A DNA stretch of 6,336 nucleotides. Origin: Thermoplasmata archaeon. GTDB taxonomy: Archaea > Thermoplasmatota > Thermoplasmata > UBA10834. The stretch's first letter is position 1. The number at the start of each line of letters is the position of its first letter. The stretch is from assembly GCA_022865445.1 (NCBI GenBank), contig JALHSX010000270.1:1-6336 (forward strand), given 5' to 3'. Below the pieces are notes generated by a model. That model saw only the letters and a list, made by a program, of their open reading frames with translations. It made no database searches and was not told the DNA's origin. A program made the position numbers and the translations under genes. Positions 1-6,054 of the stretch are shown piece by piece.

Positions 1-1543
1 CCACGACCCTGTTCAAGTCGTGCTTCTCGATCATCTCTTTGATCTTCTTCTGGGTGTCGCCTGAGCATGTGTATAGGTTCCTCTCGGTGTAGACGACGTT
101 CGGCAGCTTGGAGGCGTACTCTAGGACCTCCGGAACGTTCACCACGGATCCGATGTTGATCCCGCAGTGGCATACGAACACCCCGATCCTCGGCTCCTTC
201 TTCGAGACGTCCTTCTCGGGCGGGTACTCCTTCTTCTTGACGAGAGTCCCCCTCTCCTTGGAGAGCATCGCGGCGACCTTCCCGGCAGCTCCGCTGGCCT
301 GCGCGATGGAGTCCGGGATGTCCTTCGGGCCAGAGAACGCCCCGCAAACGAAAATACCTGGCACCGAAGTCTCCACGGGCGAGAGCTCGTCCGCCTCGCA
401 GAAGCCGAACTTGTTGAGTTGGATCCCGAGCGTTTTCGCGATCGAGTCAGCAGCTTCGGGCGGCCTCGCCCCGGTCGAGAGAATGACCATGTCGTATTCC
501 TCTTCCATGATCTCCGCTCCTGCGTGATACAGCAGGATGAGGTTGTGTGTCTTCGGATCCTCGGTGATCTTGGGGATCCTGTTGTTCCTCGCTATCCCGA
601 CACCGTACTCGTTCTCCGCTCTGTGCAGATACTCCTCGAATTCCTTGCCGAATGCCCTGGTGTCCATGAAGTAGATGGTCGTCTTCAGCCCGGGAACATG
701 CTCCTGGCCGATGACGGCCTGCTTCAGGGCAGCCATGCAGCAGTAGGATGAGCAGTAGGTGTTGCCCGTCTGGGCGTCCCTTGAGCCCACGCATTGGATG
801 AACGCTATCCTCTTGGGGACATCTCCGTCCGAAGGTCTGATGATGTGCCCTTCAGTAGGGCCAGATGCGCTGAGCATCCTCTCGAACTCGATGTTGGTGA
901 GGACGTTTGGGTACACCCCGAGTCCGTATTCGACCTTCTTGGTGGCATCGAACACGCTGTAGCCAGGGCTGAGTATGATGGACCCGACCTCGATGACTTC
1001 CTCCTTGTCAGGCTCCATCGAGAACTGGATTGCCTTGGCCTCGCAGAACTTCTCGCATACACCGCAGCCGATGCACAGCCCCTTTTCGATAGTATAGATC
1101 AACGGGACCGCCTGCGGGAAGGGCACATAGATCGCCTTTGCCGGCGCCATCTCCTTGTCGAAGGTGCTCACGCCCTCGATCGGGCAGAGCTCAGCGCACA
1201 CTCCGCATCCGGTGCACTTGTCCTCCAGTATGTATCTCGAGTGTTTTGTGATTGTGACCTTGAAGTCCCCCGCCTTGCCCTCGACCTTCTTCAGCTCGGC
1301 GTGGGTAAGCATGGTGATGTTCTCGTGCCTTCCCGTGGCGACGAGCTTAGGGGACAGTATGCACATCGAGCAGTCGTTGGTCGGGAAGGTCTTGTCTAGC
1401 TGGGCCATGGTCCCCCCGATGCTCGGCGTGTCTTCGAGTATGTACACCTTGTACCCGGAATCGGCAAGGTCCAGTGCTGCCTGCATGCCAGCCGGGCCGC
1501 CTCCGATGACCAGAGCGGCACCGACGACCTTCTCCTCAGTCAT
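1..1543 (-). CDS. hdrA: Tandem HdrA-HdrA fusion protein, heterodisulfide reductase subunit A type (3' end outside window)
   Basis: This is an iron-sulfur flavoprotein of the electron-bifurcating Hdr family. 514 codons are visible and the frame is still open at the window edge. The ATG at 1543 lies inside the end of mvhD (8-base overlap) with AAGGAGG 9 bases upstream. Residues 12-19 carry the FAD Rossmann glycines (IGGGPAG), followed by GGTMAQLDKTFP and a DCSMC motif (C58, C61). An inserted diferredoxin has C110, C113, C116, C120 and C157, C160, C163, C167. Then come the HdrA signature QCVGSR (C251) with C264, C268 and C269, and a closing GPKDIPDSIAQA segment (404-415). There is no N-terminal thioredoxin-like domain and no C-terminal diferredoxin. 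Instead a Lys/Glu-rich linker (about 431-451) leads into IGVFVCHCGINIG (453-465) and LYTCSGD (490-496), which is the N-terminal domain of a second HdrA. The family call is firm. The full length (probably about 1000 residues or more) is inference. Confidence 0.93.
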   Translation of the reverse strand, partial: MTEEKVVGAALVIGGGPAGMQAALDLADSGYKVYILEDTPSIGGTMAQLDKTFPTNDCSMCILSPKLVATGRHENITMLTHAELKKVEGKAGDFKVTITKHSRYILEDKCTGCGVCAELCPIEGVSTFDKEMAPAKAIYVPFPQAVPLIYTIEKGLCIGCGVCEKFCEAKAIQFSMEPDKEEVIEVGSIILSPGYSVFDATKKVEYGLGVYPNVLTNIEFERMLSASGPTEGHIIRPSDGDVPKRIAFIQCVGSRDAQTGNTYCSSYCCMAALKQAVIGQEHVPGLKTTIYFMDTRAFGKEFEEYLHRAENEYGVGIARNNRIPKITEDPKTHNLILLYHAGAEIMEEEYDMVILSTGARPPEAADSIAKTLGIQLNKFGFCEADELSPVETSVPGIFVCGAFSGPKDIPDSIAQASGAAGKVAAMLSKERGTLVKKKEYPPEKDVSKKEPRIGVFVCHCGINIGSVVNVPEVLEYASKLPNVVYTERNLYTCSGDTQKKIKEMIEKHDLNRVV

Positions 1544-1988
1544 CAGATACCGCCTCCTTGGAGACCGGGCCTAGTTTTTCCAGGTCCATCGTCATCTTCT
1601 TGATCGTCTCCGCGAACTTCCTCCCCTCCGAGCCTGCGATCCATTCGACCTTGAACCTCTGAGGTTCAATGCCCGCCTCGTCGAGGAACGATTCTAGGAA
1701 ATCCCCTCTCATCGCGGTCTTCTCGTTCCCGTTGATGTAGTGGCAGTCCGCCGGGTGGCAGCCTGCGACTATCACGCCGTCCGCCCCGAGGGCGAAGGCC
1801 TTCAACACGAAGGCGGGGTCGACCCTGCCGGAGCACATGACTCTTATGATCCTGACATTCGTGGGATACTGTATCCTGGTCGTGCCCGCCAGGTCGGCAC
1901 CGGCGTAGGAGCACCAGTTGCAGCAGAACGCCACGATCTTCGGCTCATAGGCAGCCTCGTGCTCCGTCTTCTGCGCTCCTGCTTCCAT
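1536..1988 (-). CDS. mvhD: MvhD/FlpD-type [2Fe-2S] electron-transfer subunit (methyl-viologen-reducing hydrogenase delta)
   Basis: This 150-residue protein of the MvhD/FlpD family links a dehydrogenase or hydrogenase to HdrA through one [2Fe-2S] cluster in the cytoplasm. The family cysteines are all present: FCCNWCSYAGAD (C22, C23, C26), VMCSGRVDP (C52) and GCHPADCHY (C77, C82). The region 112-118 (FKVEWIA) and the helical C-terminus fit family members, and the length is normal for a stand-alone MvhD. The ATG at 1988 follows the hdrB stop by 2 bases and has GGGGAG (2000-1995) 6 bases upstream. The same frame stays open further upstream across hdrB to 2324, but that part is a shadow of hdrB. 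The C-terminus overlaps the next gene by 8 bases. The position between hdrB and a second hdrA fits electron entry into the Hdr complex. Whether the electron donor is hydrogenase, formate dehydrogenase or an F420-dependent enzyme cannot be seen here. Confidence 0.94.
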   Translation of the reverse strand: MEAGAQKTEHEAAYEPKIVAFCCNWCSYAGADLAGTTRIQYPTNVRIIRVMCSGRVDPAFVLKAFALGADGVIVAGCHPADCHYINGNEKTAMRGDFLESFLDEAGIEPQRFKVEWIAGSEGRKFAETIKKMTMDLEKLGPVSKEAVSDD

Positions 1989-1990
1989 CT

Positions 1991-2911
1991 TCAGCTCCCC
2001 CTTAGCTTCCTTAGGAACGAGTGAGCGGACACGTGGTGCGTGTCGAAGCCGAGGGAGATCGGGTCTATTCCCATCGCCAGCGCCTGGAACTGCGAGATGT
2101 GCATGACGGGTATTCCGTCCTTCGAGAACGAATGCTGGGCGTTGTCGAACTGTAGGAGGCAGAACGGGCATCCAGTGACGATGCAGTCCGCGCCCGCCGC
2201 CGCGATGTTGACGCACTTGTCGTGCGTGAGGGAGTTGGCAAGCTCCACGACGTGTGACCGGACGCCGCCCCCTGCGCCGCAGCAATCCAACCGGTCTTCG
2301 TAGTCGACGCTGGTCGCGCCGCACGCCTCCACGATCTTGTCTATCATGACCGGATCGTTGGGGTCGTCGAAGGCCGCGTGCTCAGTGGGCCTCAGATAGT
2401 GGCACCCGTAGTGTACGGCAGCCTTTATGTTCTTGAGCGGATGCTTGGTCTTCTTCGCGATCTCGTCGAAGCCGACATCCTTTGCCATGACCTCGACGTA
2501 GTGCCTGACCTTGACAGGTTCCATCACCTTCCTCTTGCCCTCGGATTTCTGCGGGATGCCTGTGTACTTCTTGCCGATCTGCGCGAGCGTCCTGTTGACC
2601 TTCCCCAGGTTCTTCGGGTCCTGCAGGTACTCGGTCGCCTTCAGCAGGGACGCCAGGCATCCGTTGCATACCGTCAGGATCTGCCTGCGCTCGTTCTGCG
2701 CAAGGACGAGGTTCCTTGCGGCAAGCAGGAGCCAAGTGTCCTTGTCAGTCGAGTAGAATATCCCAGGGACTGGGCAACACGAGAACTGTTTCTGGTCCTT
2801 CACGTCGAGGTTGAAGCCTTCCTTCCCGGTCACCCACCTGACCGCGTACTCGACTCCTGGATACCTGTTCGGGATGACGCATCCGAAGAAGTAGAGGTAC
2901 GAGTTGTTCAT
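1991..2911 (-). CDS. hdrB: Heterodisulfide reductase subunit B (two CCG domains)
   Basis: This 306-residue catalytic subunit reduces the CoM-S-S-CoB heterodisulfide, or a similar disulfide, in the HdrABC complex. Both CCG domains are complete. The first has C11, C45-C46 and C82-x2-C85; the second has C170, C210-C211 (DCCGAGGG) and C248-x2-C251 (GCPFC). In methanogen HdrB these ten cysteines bind two noncubane [4Fe-4S] clusters at the active site, so this copy should be active. The start MNNSYLYFFGCVIPNRYPGVE is typical of the family. A Lys-rich stretch (about 98-160) separates the domains. The ATG at 2911 overlaps the hdrC stop (ATGA) and has a near-perfect AGGAGGTGA site (2924-2916) 4 bases upstream, giving strong translational coupling. 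The stop lies 2 bases before mvhD. The substrate could differ if the host is not a methanogen, because CCG-domain proteins act on other disulfides too. Confidence 0.96.
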   Translation of the reverse strand: MNNSYLYFFGCVIPNRYPGVEYAVRWVTGKEGFNLDVKDQKQFSCCPVPGIFYSTDKDTWLLLAARNLVLAQNERRQILTVCNGCLASLLKATEYLQDPKNLGKVNRTLAQIGKKYTGIPQKSEGKRKVMEPVKVRHYVEVMAKDVGFDEIAKKTKHPLKNIKAAVHYGCHYLRPTEHAAFDDPNDPVMIDKIVEACGATSVDYEDRLDCCGAGGGVRSHVVELANSLTHDKCVNIAAAGADCIVTGCPFCLLQFDNAQHSFSKDGIPVMHISQFQALAMGIDPISLGFDTHHVSAHSFLRKLRGS

Positions 2912-3498
2912 ACCTTCACCTCCTCCTCGATGCCTATCAGCTTGTCGTACTTGGCCGCGTGGATGAGCACCTGGATCTCCCTTATCACGGTGTGGTAGTC
3001 AGGGTCTTGAGAGTGGATCAGTCCTAGGTCCAGCTCCTTCCTGATCTTGTCGATCTCAGCATCGGGCTTCACGCTCTGGCCGTACTTCACGAGGTTCGTT
3101 GCCGCCGTCTTGATGAACGGTGGTATGATGCCCTCCCTGACCGCGATGTGCCTCAGGGCGATCATGACCTCTGCAGGGTTCAGGTCCGCCGGGCAGTGCT
3201 CGTAGCACCTGTAACATGTGGCGCAGACCCATCTGGTCCCGAGCGTGTACTTCTTGAGCCCGAACTGGCAGCATTTGATTATGTTCCTTGTCTTGTAGTC
3301 GATCTTGAGGCTTATCGGACAAACGCCTGTGCAGTTGCCGCACTGAAGGCATGTCATCACGTCCTTCCCGCCGTACTTCTTGATGTCGTCGGCGAAGCCG
3401 GGCTCGAGCTGCGATTCGTCGATCACCTTGTCCTCGACCAGCTCTTCGTGGAGGCCGCCTATGAAGACCTTCTCGACTTCCTTCTCCGCCTCTTTCAT
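2908..3498 (-). CDS. hdrC: Heterodisulfide reductase subunit C (two [4Fe-4S] clusters)
   Basis: This 196-residue electron-transfer subunit connects the HdrA flavin to HdrB. It has two classic [4Fe-4S] motifs: C50-x2-C53-x2-C56-x3-C60-P (CLQCGNCTGVCP) and C92-x2-C95-x2-C98-x3-C102-P (CATCYRCYEHCP). The HdrC-type spacer between them contains KCCQFGLKK (C76-C77). The roughly 45 acidic and basic residues before the first cluster form an N-terminal extension. The C-terminus is helical and charged. The ATG at 3498 shares one base with the hdrA stop (TGATG) and sits 5 bases after GGAGGTG. A GTG one codon earlier (3501) would also be possible, with a 4-base overlap, but only 2 bases would then separate it from the ribosome binding site. 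The gene lies between hdrA and hdrB in a coupled operon, as expected for one complex. Confidence 0.95.
   Translation of the reverse strand: MKEAEKEVEKVFIGGLHEELVEDKVIDESQLEPGFADDIKKYGGKDVMTCLQCGNCTGVCPISLKIDYKTRNIIKCCQFGLKKYTLGTRWVCATCYRCYEHCPADLNPAEVMIALRHIAVREGIIPPFIKTAATNLVKYGQSVKPDAEIDKIRKELDLGLIHSQDPDYHTVIREIQVLIHAAKYDKLIGIEEEVKV
2916..2924 (-). promoter_or_regulatory. Strong ribosome binding site of hdrB
   Basis: AGGAGGTGA lies 4 bases before the hdrB ATG and inside the last codons of hdrC. It is an almost complete complement to the usual archaeal 16S rRNA 3' end. It is the strongest such site in the window, so hdrB may be translated efficiently even though it overlaps hdrC. Confidence 0.8.
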
Positions 3499-5588
3499 CA
3501 CGACACCTCCGCCTCGACCTTCTTCTTGGCCGCGTGCTTTCTCGGAGTCTCGGCAAGAGCTGCCTGTAGCTCGGAGTATATCTGATCGTCAGTGAACTGC
3601 TTCGGAGCGACGGCCTTCTGCGGACACGATGCGGCGCATGTCCCGCATCCGTGGCACAGCGCCTCGATGATGTGAGCCTTCATGCCCCCTTTCTCGCTCT
3701 GCACCAGTTCCGGAGCACCGTACGGGCAGAGGTCTATGCAGAGGCCGCAGCCGGCGCACAGGTCCTCGTCTACGAAAGCGGTCAGCGGCTCTATCCAGAC
3801 CTTCTTCGCGAACATGGGTGCTGCAGCGGAAGAGGCCGCAGCCTTCGCCTGCGCCACGCTGTCCGGGATGTCTTTCGGGCTCTGGGCGCAGCCCGCCAAG
3901 AAGATGCCATCAATGGCCGTGTCGACCGGCCTCAGCTTCGGGTGCGCCTCCATGAAGAATCCGTCTGGGCTGACGGTGAGCCCGAGGATCTTGCCGATCT
4001 TCTTGCTGCCCTCAGAGGGCACCAGACCAGTCGAAAGGACGACCAGGTCGAACTCCCTCTCCGTGATCTTGTTGAGAAGCGTCTCCTCAGCTCTGATCTT
4101 TATCGCCTTTGTCTCCGGATCCTGGCTGAGCTTCGCAGGTCTTCCACGGATGAACTCAACTGCGTAGTCCTCTCTGATCCTGTGATAGAGCTCTTCGAAT
4201 CCTTTTCCGAACGCCCTGATATCGTTGTAATATACGGCGATCTTAGTCTCCTCGTCGTGTTCCATGATGATCTGCGCGTTCTTGATCGCGTACATGCAGC
4301 AGACCCTTGAGCAGTAGTTGTTCCCGATCTTCTTGTTCCTCGAGCCTACGCATTGGATGAACGCCACTCTCTTCGGCGGCTTGCCGTCGGATGGCCTGAT
4401 GAGATGTCCTCCCGTCGGGCCAGACGCGTTCAAGAGCCTCTCCAGTTCAAGCGCGGTTATGACGTTGTCGTATTCCCAATACTTGTAGACGCCCTTCTTC
4501 TGCGGGATATACGTCTCGTAGCCGGTTGCGACGATAATCGTGCCGACCTTGAGGTTCAGAATCTCATCCTGCATCGTGTGGTCGATCGCGTTGTTCGTGC
4601 AGGCTTTCACGCAGAGCAGACACTTGCCGGACTTGAAGTGCAGACAGTGCTCCTTGTCCAGAGTGTACTTGAGTGGAACTGCCTGCGGGAATGGGATGTA
4701 GATCGCCTTCCTCTGGCCAAAGCCGAGGTCGAACTCGTTGTCTATCTTGACAGGACATGCATCGGAGCACAATCCGCATCCAACGCACTTGTCCTCGTGG
4801 ACGAATCTCGCCTTTCGTCTCACCTTGACATCGTAGCTGCCGATGTACCCCTTGACCTCTTCAACGTCGGAATATGAAAGGAGAGTTATGTTCGGATGCC
4901 GGGAGAGCTCAACCATCTTGGGGGCCAGGATGCATATCGCACAGTCCCCCGTCGGGAATGTTTTGTCCAGCTGAGCCATCTTGCCTCCGATGCTCGGCTG
5001 CGTCTCGACCAGGTCGACCTTGAACCCCATGTTCCCAAGGTCGAGGGCAGCCTGTATCCCGGCGACGCCTCCCCCGATCACCAGCGACGTGGGTTCAACG
5101 GGGACCTCTCTCGCCTCGAGCGGCTCGAGCTGGGCCGCCTTTGAAACGCCCATTCGAACGAGGTCGCTCGCCTTCTCCGTCGCCTTTTCCTTCTCATGAG
5201 CGTGCACCCAGGAACACTGCTCCCGGATGTTCACCATGTGGAGAAGGTACGGGTTCAAGCCCGCCTGCTGTATGCACTTCCTGAATGTCGGTTCATGCAG
5301 CCTTGGAGAACACGAGGCGACGACGACCCTTTCAAGCCCGTTCTCCTTGATCGCCTTGATGATTTCCGCCTGGCCAAGGTCGGAGCAGGTGTACTTGTTC
5401 TCCTTCGCGACCGCCACGCCCGGTAGCTTCTCCGCAGCATCCCGGACTTTGCCGCAGTCCACCACTCCAGCAATGTTGCTGCCACAATGGCAGATGAAAA
5501 CACCAATCTTTGGCACGGTGGTGCTGCCAGCTTCCTTTTTCGGAGCGTTCGTTCCAGTGTCCTTTTCCTGCGGTGCGGGTGCGGTCAT
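3498..5588 (-). CDS. hdrA: Heterodisulfide reductase subunit A, complete single-module HdrA (FAD, electron-bifurcating)
   Basis: This 696-residue protein is the bifurcating flavoprotein of the Hdr complex. After an Ala/Pro/Lys-rich head (1-26) comes the N-terminal domain with GVFICHCGSNI (C33, C35), YTCSDLGQ (C68) and SCSPRLHEPTF (C93). The FAD domain begins with VIGGGVAG (170-177), then GGKMAQLDKTFPTGDCAIC (C216, C219). An inserted diferredoxin has C268, C271, C274, C278 and then C315-x7-C323-x2-C326-x3-C330. The FAD domain resumes with QCVGSR (C413), C426, C430-C431 and SPKDIPDSVAQA (570-581). A C-terminal diferredoxin has C611, C614, C617, C621-P and C645, C648, C651, C655-P. In the known methanogen complex, HdrA takes electrons from MvhD and splits them between ferredoxin and HdrBC. 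The length is close to normal. The ATG at 5588 is chosen for its AGGAGG site and because an in-frame ATG at 5750 lies upstream of the TATA box. First gene of the operon. Confidence 0.96.
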   Translation of the reverse strand: MTAPAPQEKDTGTNAPKKEAGSTTVPKIGVFICHCGSNIAGVVDCGKVRDAAEKLPGVAVAKENKYTCSDLGQAEIIKAIKENGLERVVVASCSPRLHEPTFRKCIQQAGLNPYLLHMVNIREQCSWVHAHEKEKATEKASDLVRMGVSKAAQLEPLEAREVPVEPTSLVIGGGVAGIQAALDLGNMGFKVDLVETQPSIGGKMAQLDKTFPTGDCAICILAPKMVELSRHPNITLLSYSDVEEVKGYIGSYDVKVRRKARFVHEDKCVGCGLCSDACPVKIDNEFDLGFGQRKAIYIPFPQAVPLKYTLDKEHCLHFKSGKCLLCVKACTNNAIDHTMQDEILNLKVGTIIVATGYETYIPQKKGVYKYWEYDNVITALELERLLNASGPTGGHLIRPSDGKPPKRVAFIQCVGSRNKKIGNNYCSRVCCMYAIKNAQIIMEHDEETKIAVYYNDIRAFGKGFEELYHRIREDYAVEFIRGRPAKLSQDPETKAIKIRAEETLLNKITEREFDLVVLSTGLVPSEGSKKIGKILGLTVSPDGFFMEAHPKLRPVDTAIDGIFLAGCAQSPKDIPDSVAQAKAAASSAAAPMFAKKVWIEPLTAFVDEDLCAGCGLCIDLCPYGAPELVQSEKGGMKAHIIEALCHGCGTCAASCPQKAVAPKQFTDDQIYSELQAALAETPRKHAAKKKVEAEVS
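3504..3510 (-). promoter_or_regulatory. Ribosome binding site of hdrC (decides the start)
   Basis: GGAGGTG lies within the final codons of hdrA. It is 5 bases from the ATG at 3498 but only 2 bases from the alternative GTG at 3501, so the ATG is preferred. Confidence 0.7.
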
Positions 5589-5598
5589 CGGTCCACCC

Positions 5599-5604
5599 CC
5601 TCCT
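5599..5604 (-). promoter_or_regulatory. Ribosome binding site of hdrA (decides the start)
   Basis: AGGAGG, continuing as a G-run, stands 10 bases before the ATG at 5588. Read in frame, this stretch would encode a Gly-rich linker, which is typical of a Shine-Dalgarno site mistaken for coding sequence. An in-frame ATG at 5618 has no comparable site. Confidence 0.75.
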
Positions 5605-5630
5605 GATAGGCTCGGCATATCTCGACCGGC

Positions 5631-5686
5631 CCGAGTGACCCCCGCGAAAGGATGCAGATCTTCGGCTGTCTGGCATATCCACTCGG
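5631..5686 (-). other. Inverted repeat in the hdrA leader, possible RNA stem
   Basis: On the transcribed strand CCGAGTG (5686-5680) is matched perfectly by CACTCGG (5637-5631) across a 42-base loop. Flanking bases can add two G-C pairs after a single mismatch, and an outer GACCG/CGGTC pair is available. The element lies wholly between the predicted transcription start and the ribosome binding site. A 7-base match within such a short stretch can arise by chance, so function is uncertain. Confidence 0.3.
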
Positions 5687-5727
5687 TCCATTGAGCGGTC
5701 TGACAATTGTGGATAATAAAACGGTCA

Positions 5728-5742
5728 TTTATATACATTTCG
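5728..5742 (-). promoter_or_regulatory. Archaeal BRE/TATA promoter of the hdr operon
   Basis: On the minus strand CGAAATG (5742-5736) directly precedes TATATAAA (5735-5728), a good match to the archaeal purine-rich BRE plus TATA box. With the usual spacing of about 25 bases, transcription should start near 5702-5706, giving a leader of about 115 bases before the hdrA ATG. It lies in the only AT-rich gap of the window and just upstream of the first hdr gene. The start point is inferred from spacing. Confidence 0.75.
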
Positions 5743-5794
5743 TTGCGCATCTTTCGAAAAGCGTGTGAGTCGCGGCGACAAACATTTGAGTAAC

Positions 5795-5809
5795 CTACAA
5801 GGGTTGTAG
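5795..5809. promoter_or_regulatory. Palindrome CTACAA-N3-TTGTAG upstream of the hdr promoter, candidate operator
   Basis: A perfect 6-base inverted repeat with a 3-base centre lies about 60 bases upstream of the TATA box. It is not followed by a T-run on the minus strand, so a terminator is unlikely. Spacing and symmetry suit a dimeric regulator, but no regulator gene is in view. Confidence 0.35.
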
Positions 5810-5831
5810 ATTATCTTGCAGTTAATGCCCA

Positions 5832-5855
5832 CGAAATTCGAAATTCGATTAATCG
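5832..5855. repeat. Iterated CGAAATT units ending in palindrome CGATTAATCG
   Basis: CGAAATT occurs twice in tandem with a 7-base period (5832-5845), forming two overlapping CGAA-A-TTCG palindromes. It runs directly into the perfect 10-base palindrome CGATTAATCG (5846-5855). The position is about 100 bases upstream of the hdr TATA box. It could be a regulator binding cluster or simple AT-rich sequence. Confidence 0.35.
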
Positions 5856-6054
5856 GGGTTTTTCGAAGCCGTTGATTTTGAGGCCCCATTAAACGAATCA
5901 GAAATATCGTGTGTTTCATCTGTTTCGTGTTTTGGAGTTGTTTGTACATCGTTGCCTGTCTATTGCATGTTCTTCTTCCATTCGTTAAGCCGAATATGTG
6001 ATTCTTTCCACTGATTTCCATTCGCCGGAGAATCTTGGCGTCTCCGTCGAGCTG

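Larger units (their letters stand above)
5589..6054. other. Intergenic region between hypD and hdrA
   Basis: This 466-base gap is AT-richer than the flanking genes. It holds the hdr promoter, the candidate operator elements and the hdrA leader listed separately. TTCCATTCG occurs twice, at 5976-5984 and 6016-6024. No tRNA, convincing small RNA or clear U-run terminator for hypD was seen on the minus strand. The frame following the hypD stop stays open for 109 codons but lacks the GC-rich third positions of the neighbouring genes, so it is treated as non-coding. Confidence 0.7.

Noticed and set aside
1989..2324. Extended reading of mvhD back into hdrB
   Set aside because: The extra residues are Arg/Pro-rich and out of frame with the well-supported hdrB. 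The ATG at 1988 has its own ribosome binding site and gives a normal MvhD length.
4348..4364. Exact 17-base match to 789-805
   Set aside because: Both copies encode the AFIQCV segment of the conserved QCVGSR region in the two HdrA paralogues, so this is shared protein ancestry and not a separate repeat element.
4353..4877. Long open frame on the plus strand, one of several opposite the hdr genes
   Set aside because: It is opposite the strongly conserved hdrA and arises from GC-rich codon bias on the coding strand. It has no domain or start signal of its own.
5589..5750. N-terminal extension of HdrA by 54 residues from an in-frame ATG at 5750
   Set aside because: That ATG lies upstream of the BRE/TATA element, the encoded residues do not resemble HdrA, and the Gly-run just before the chosen start is the translated ribosome binding site.
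5890..5930. C/D-box-like small RNA (AGATGAA and CTGA on the minus strand)
   Set aside because: The C-box match is poor, the spacing is short, and no second box pair is visible.
5725..6021. Possible 98-residue protein beginning MEISGKNH on the minus strand
   Set aside because: It has no ribosome binding site, no codon bias like its neighbours and no recognisable domain, and its end runs through the hdr TATA box.
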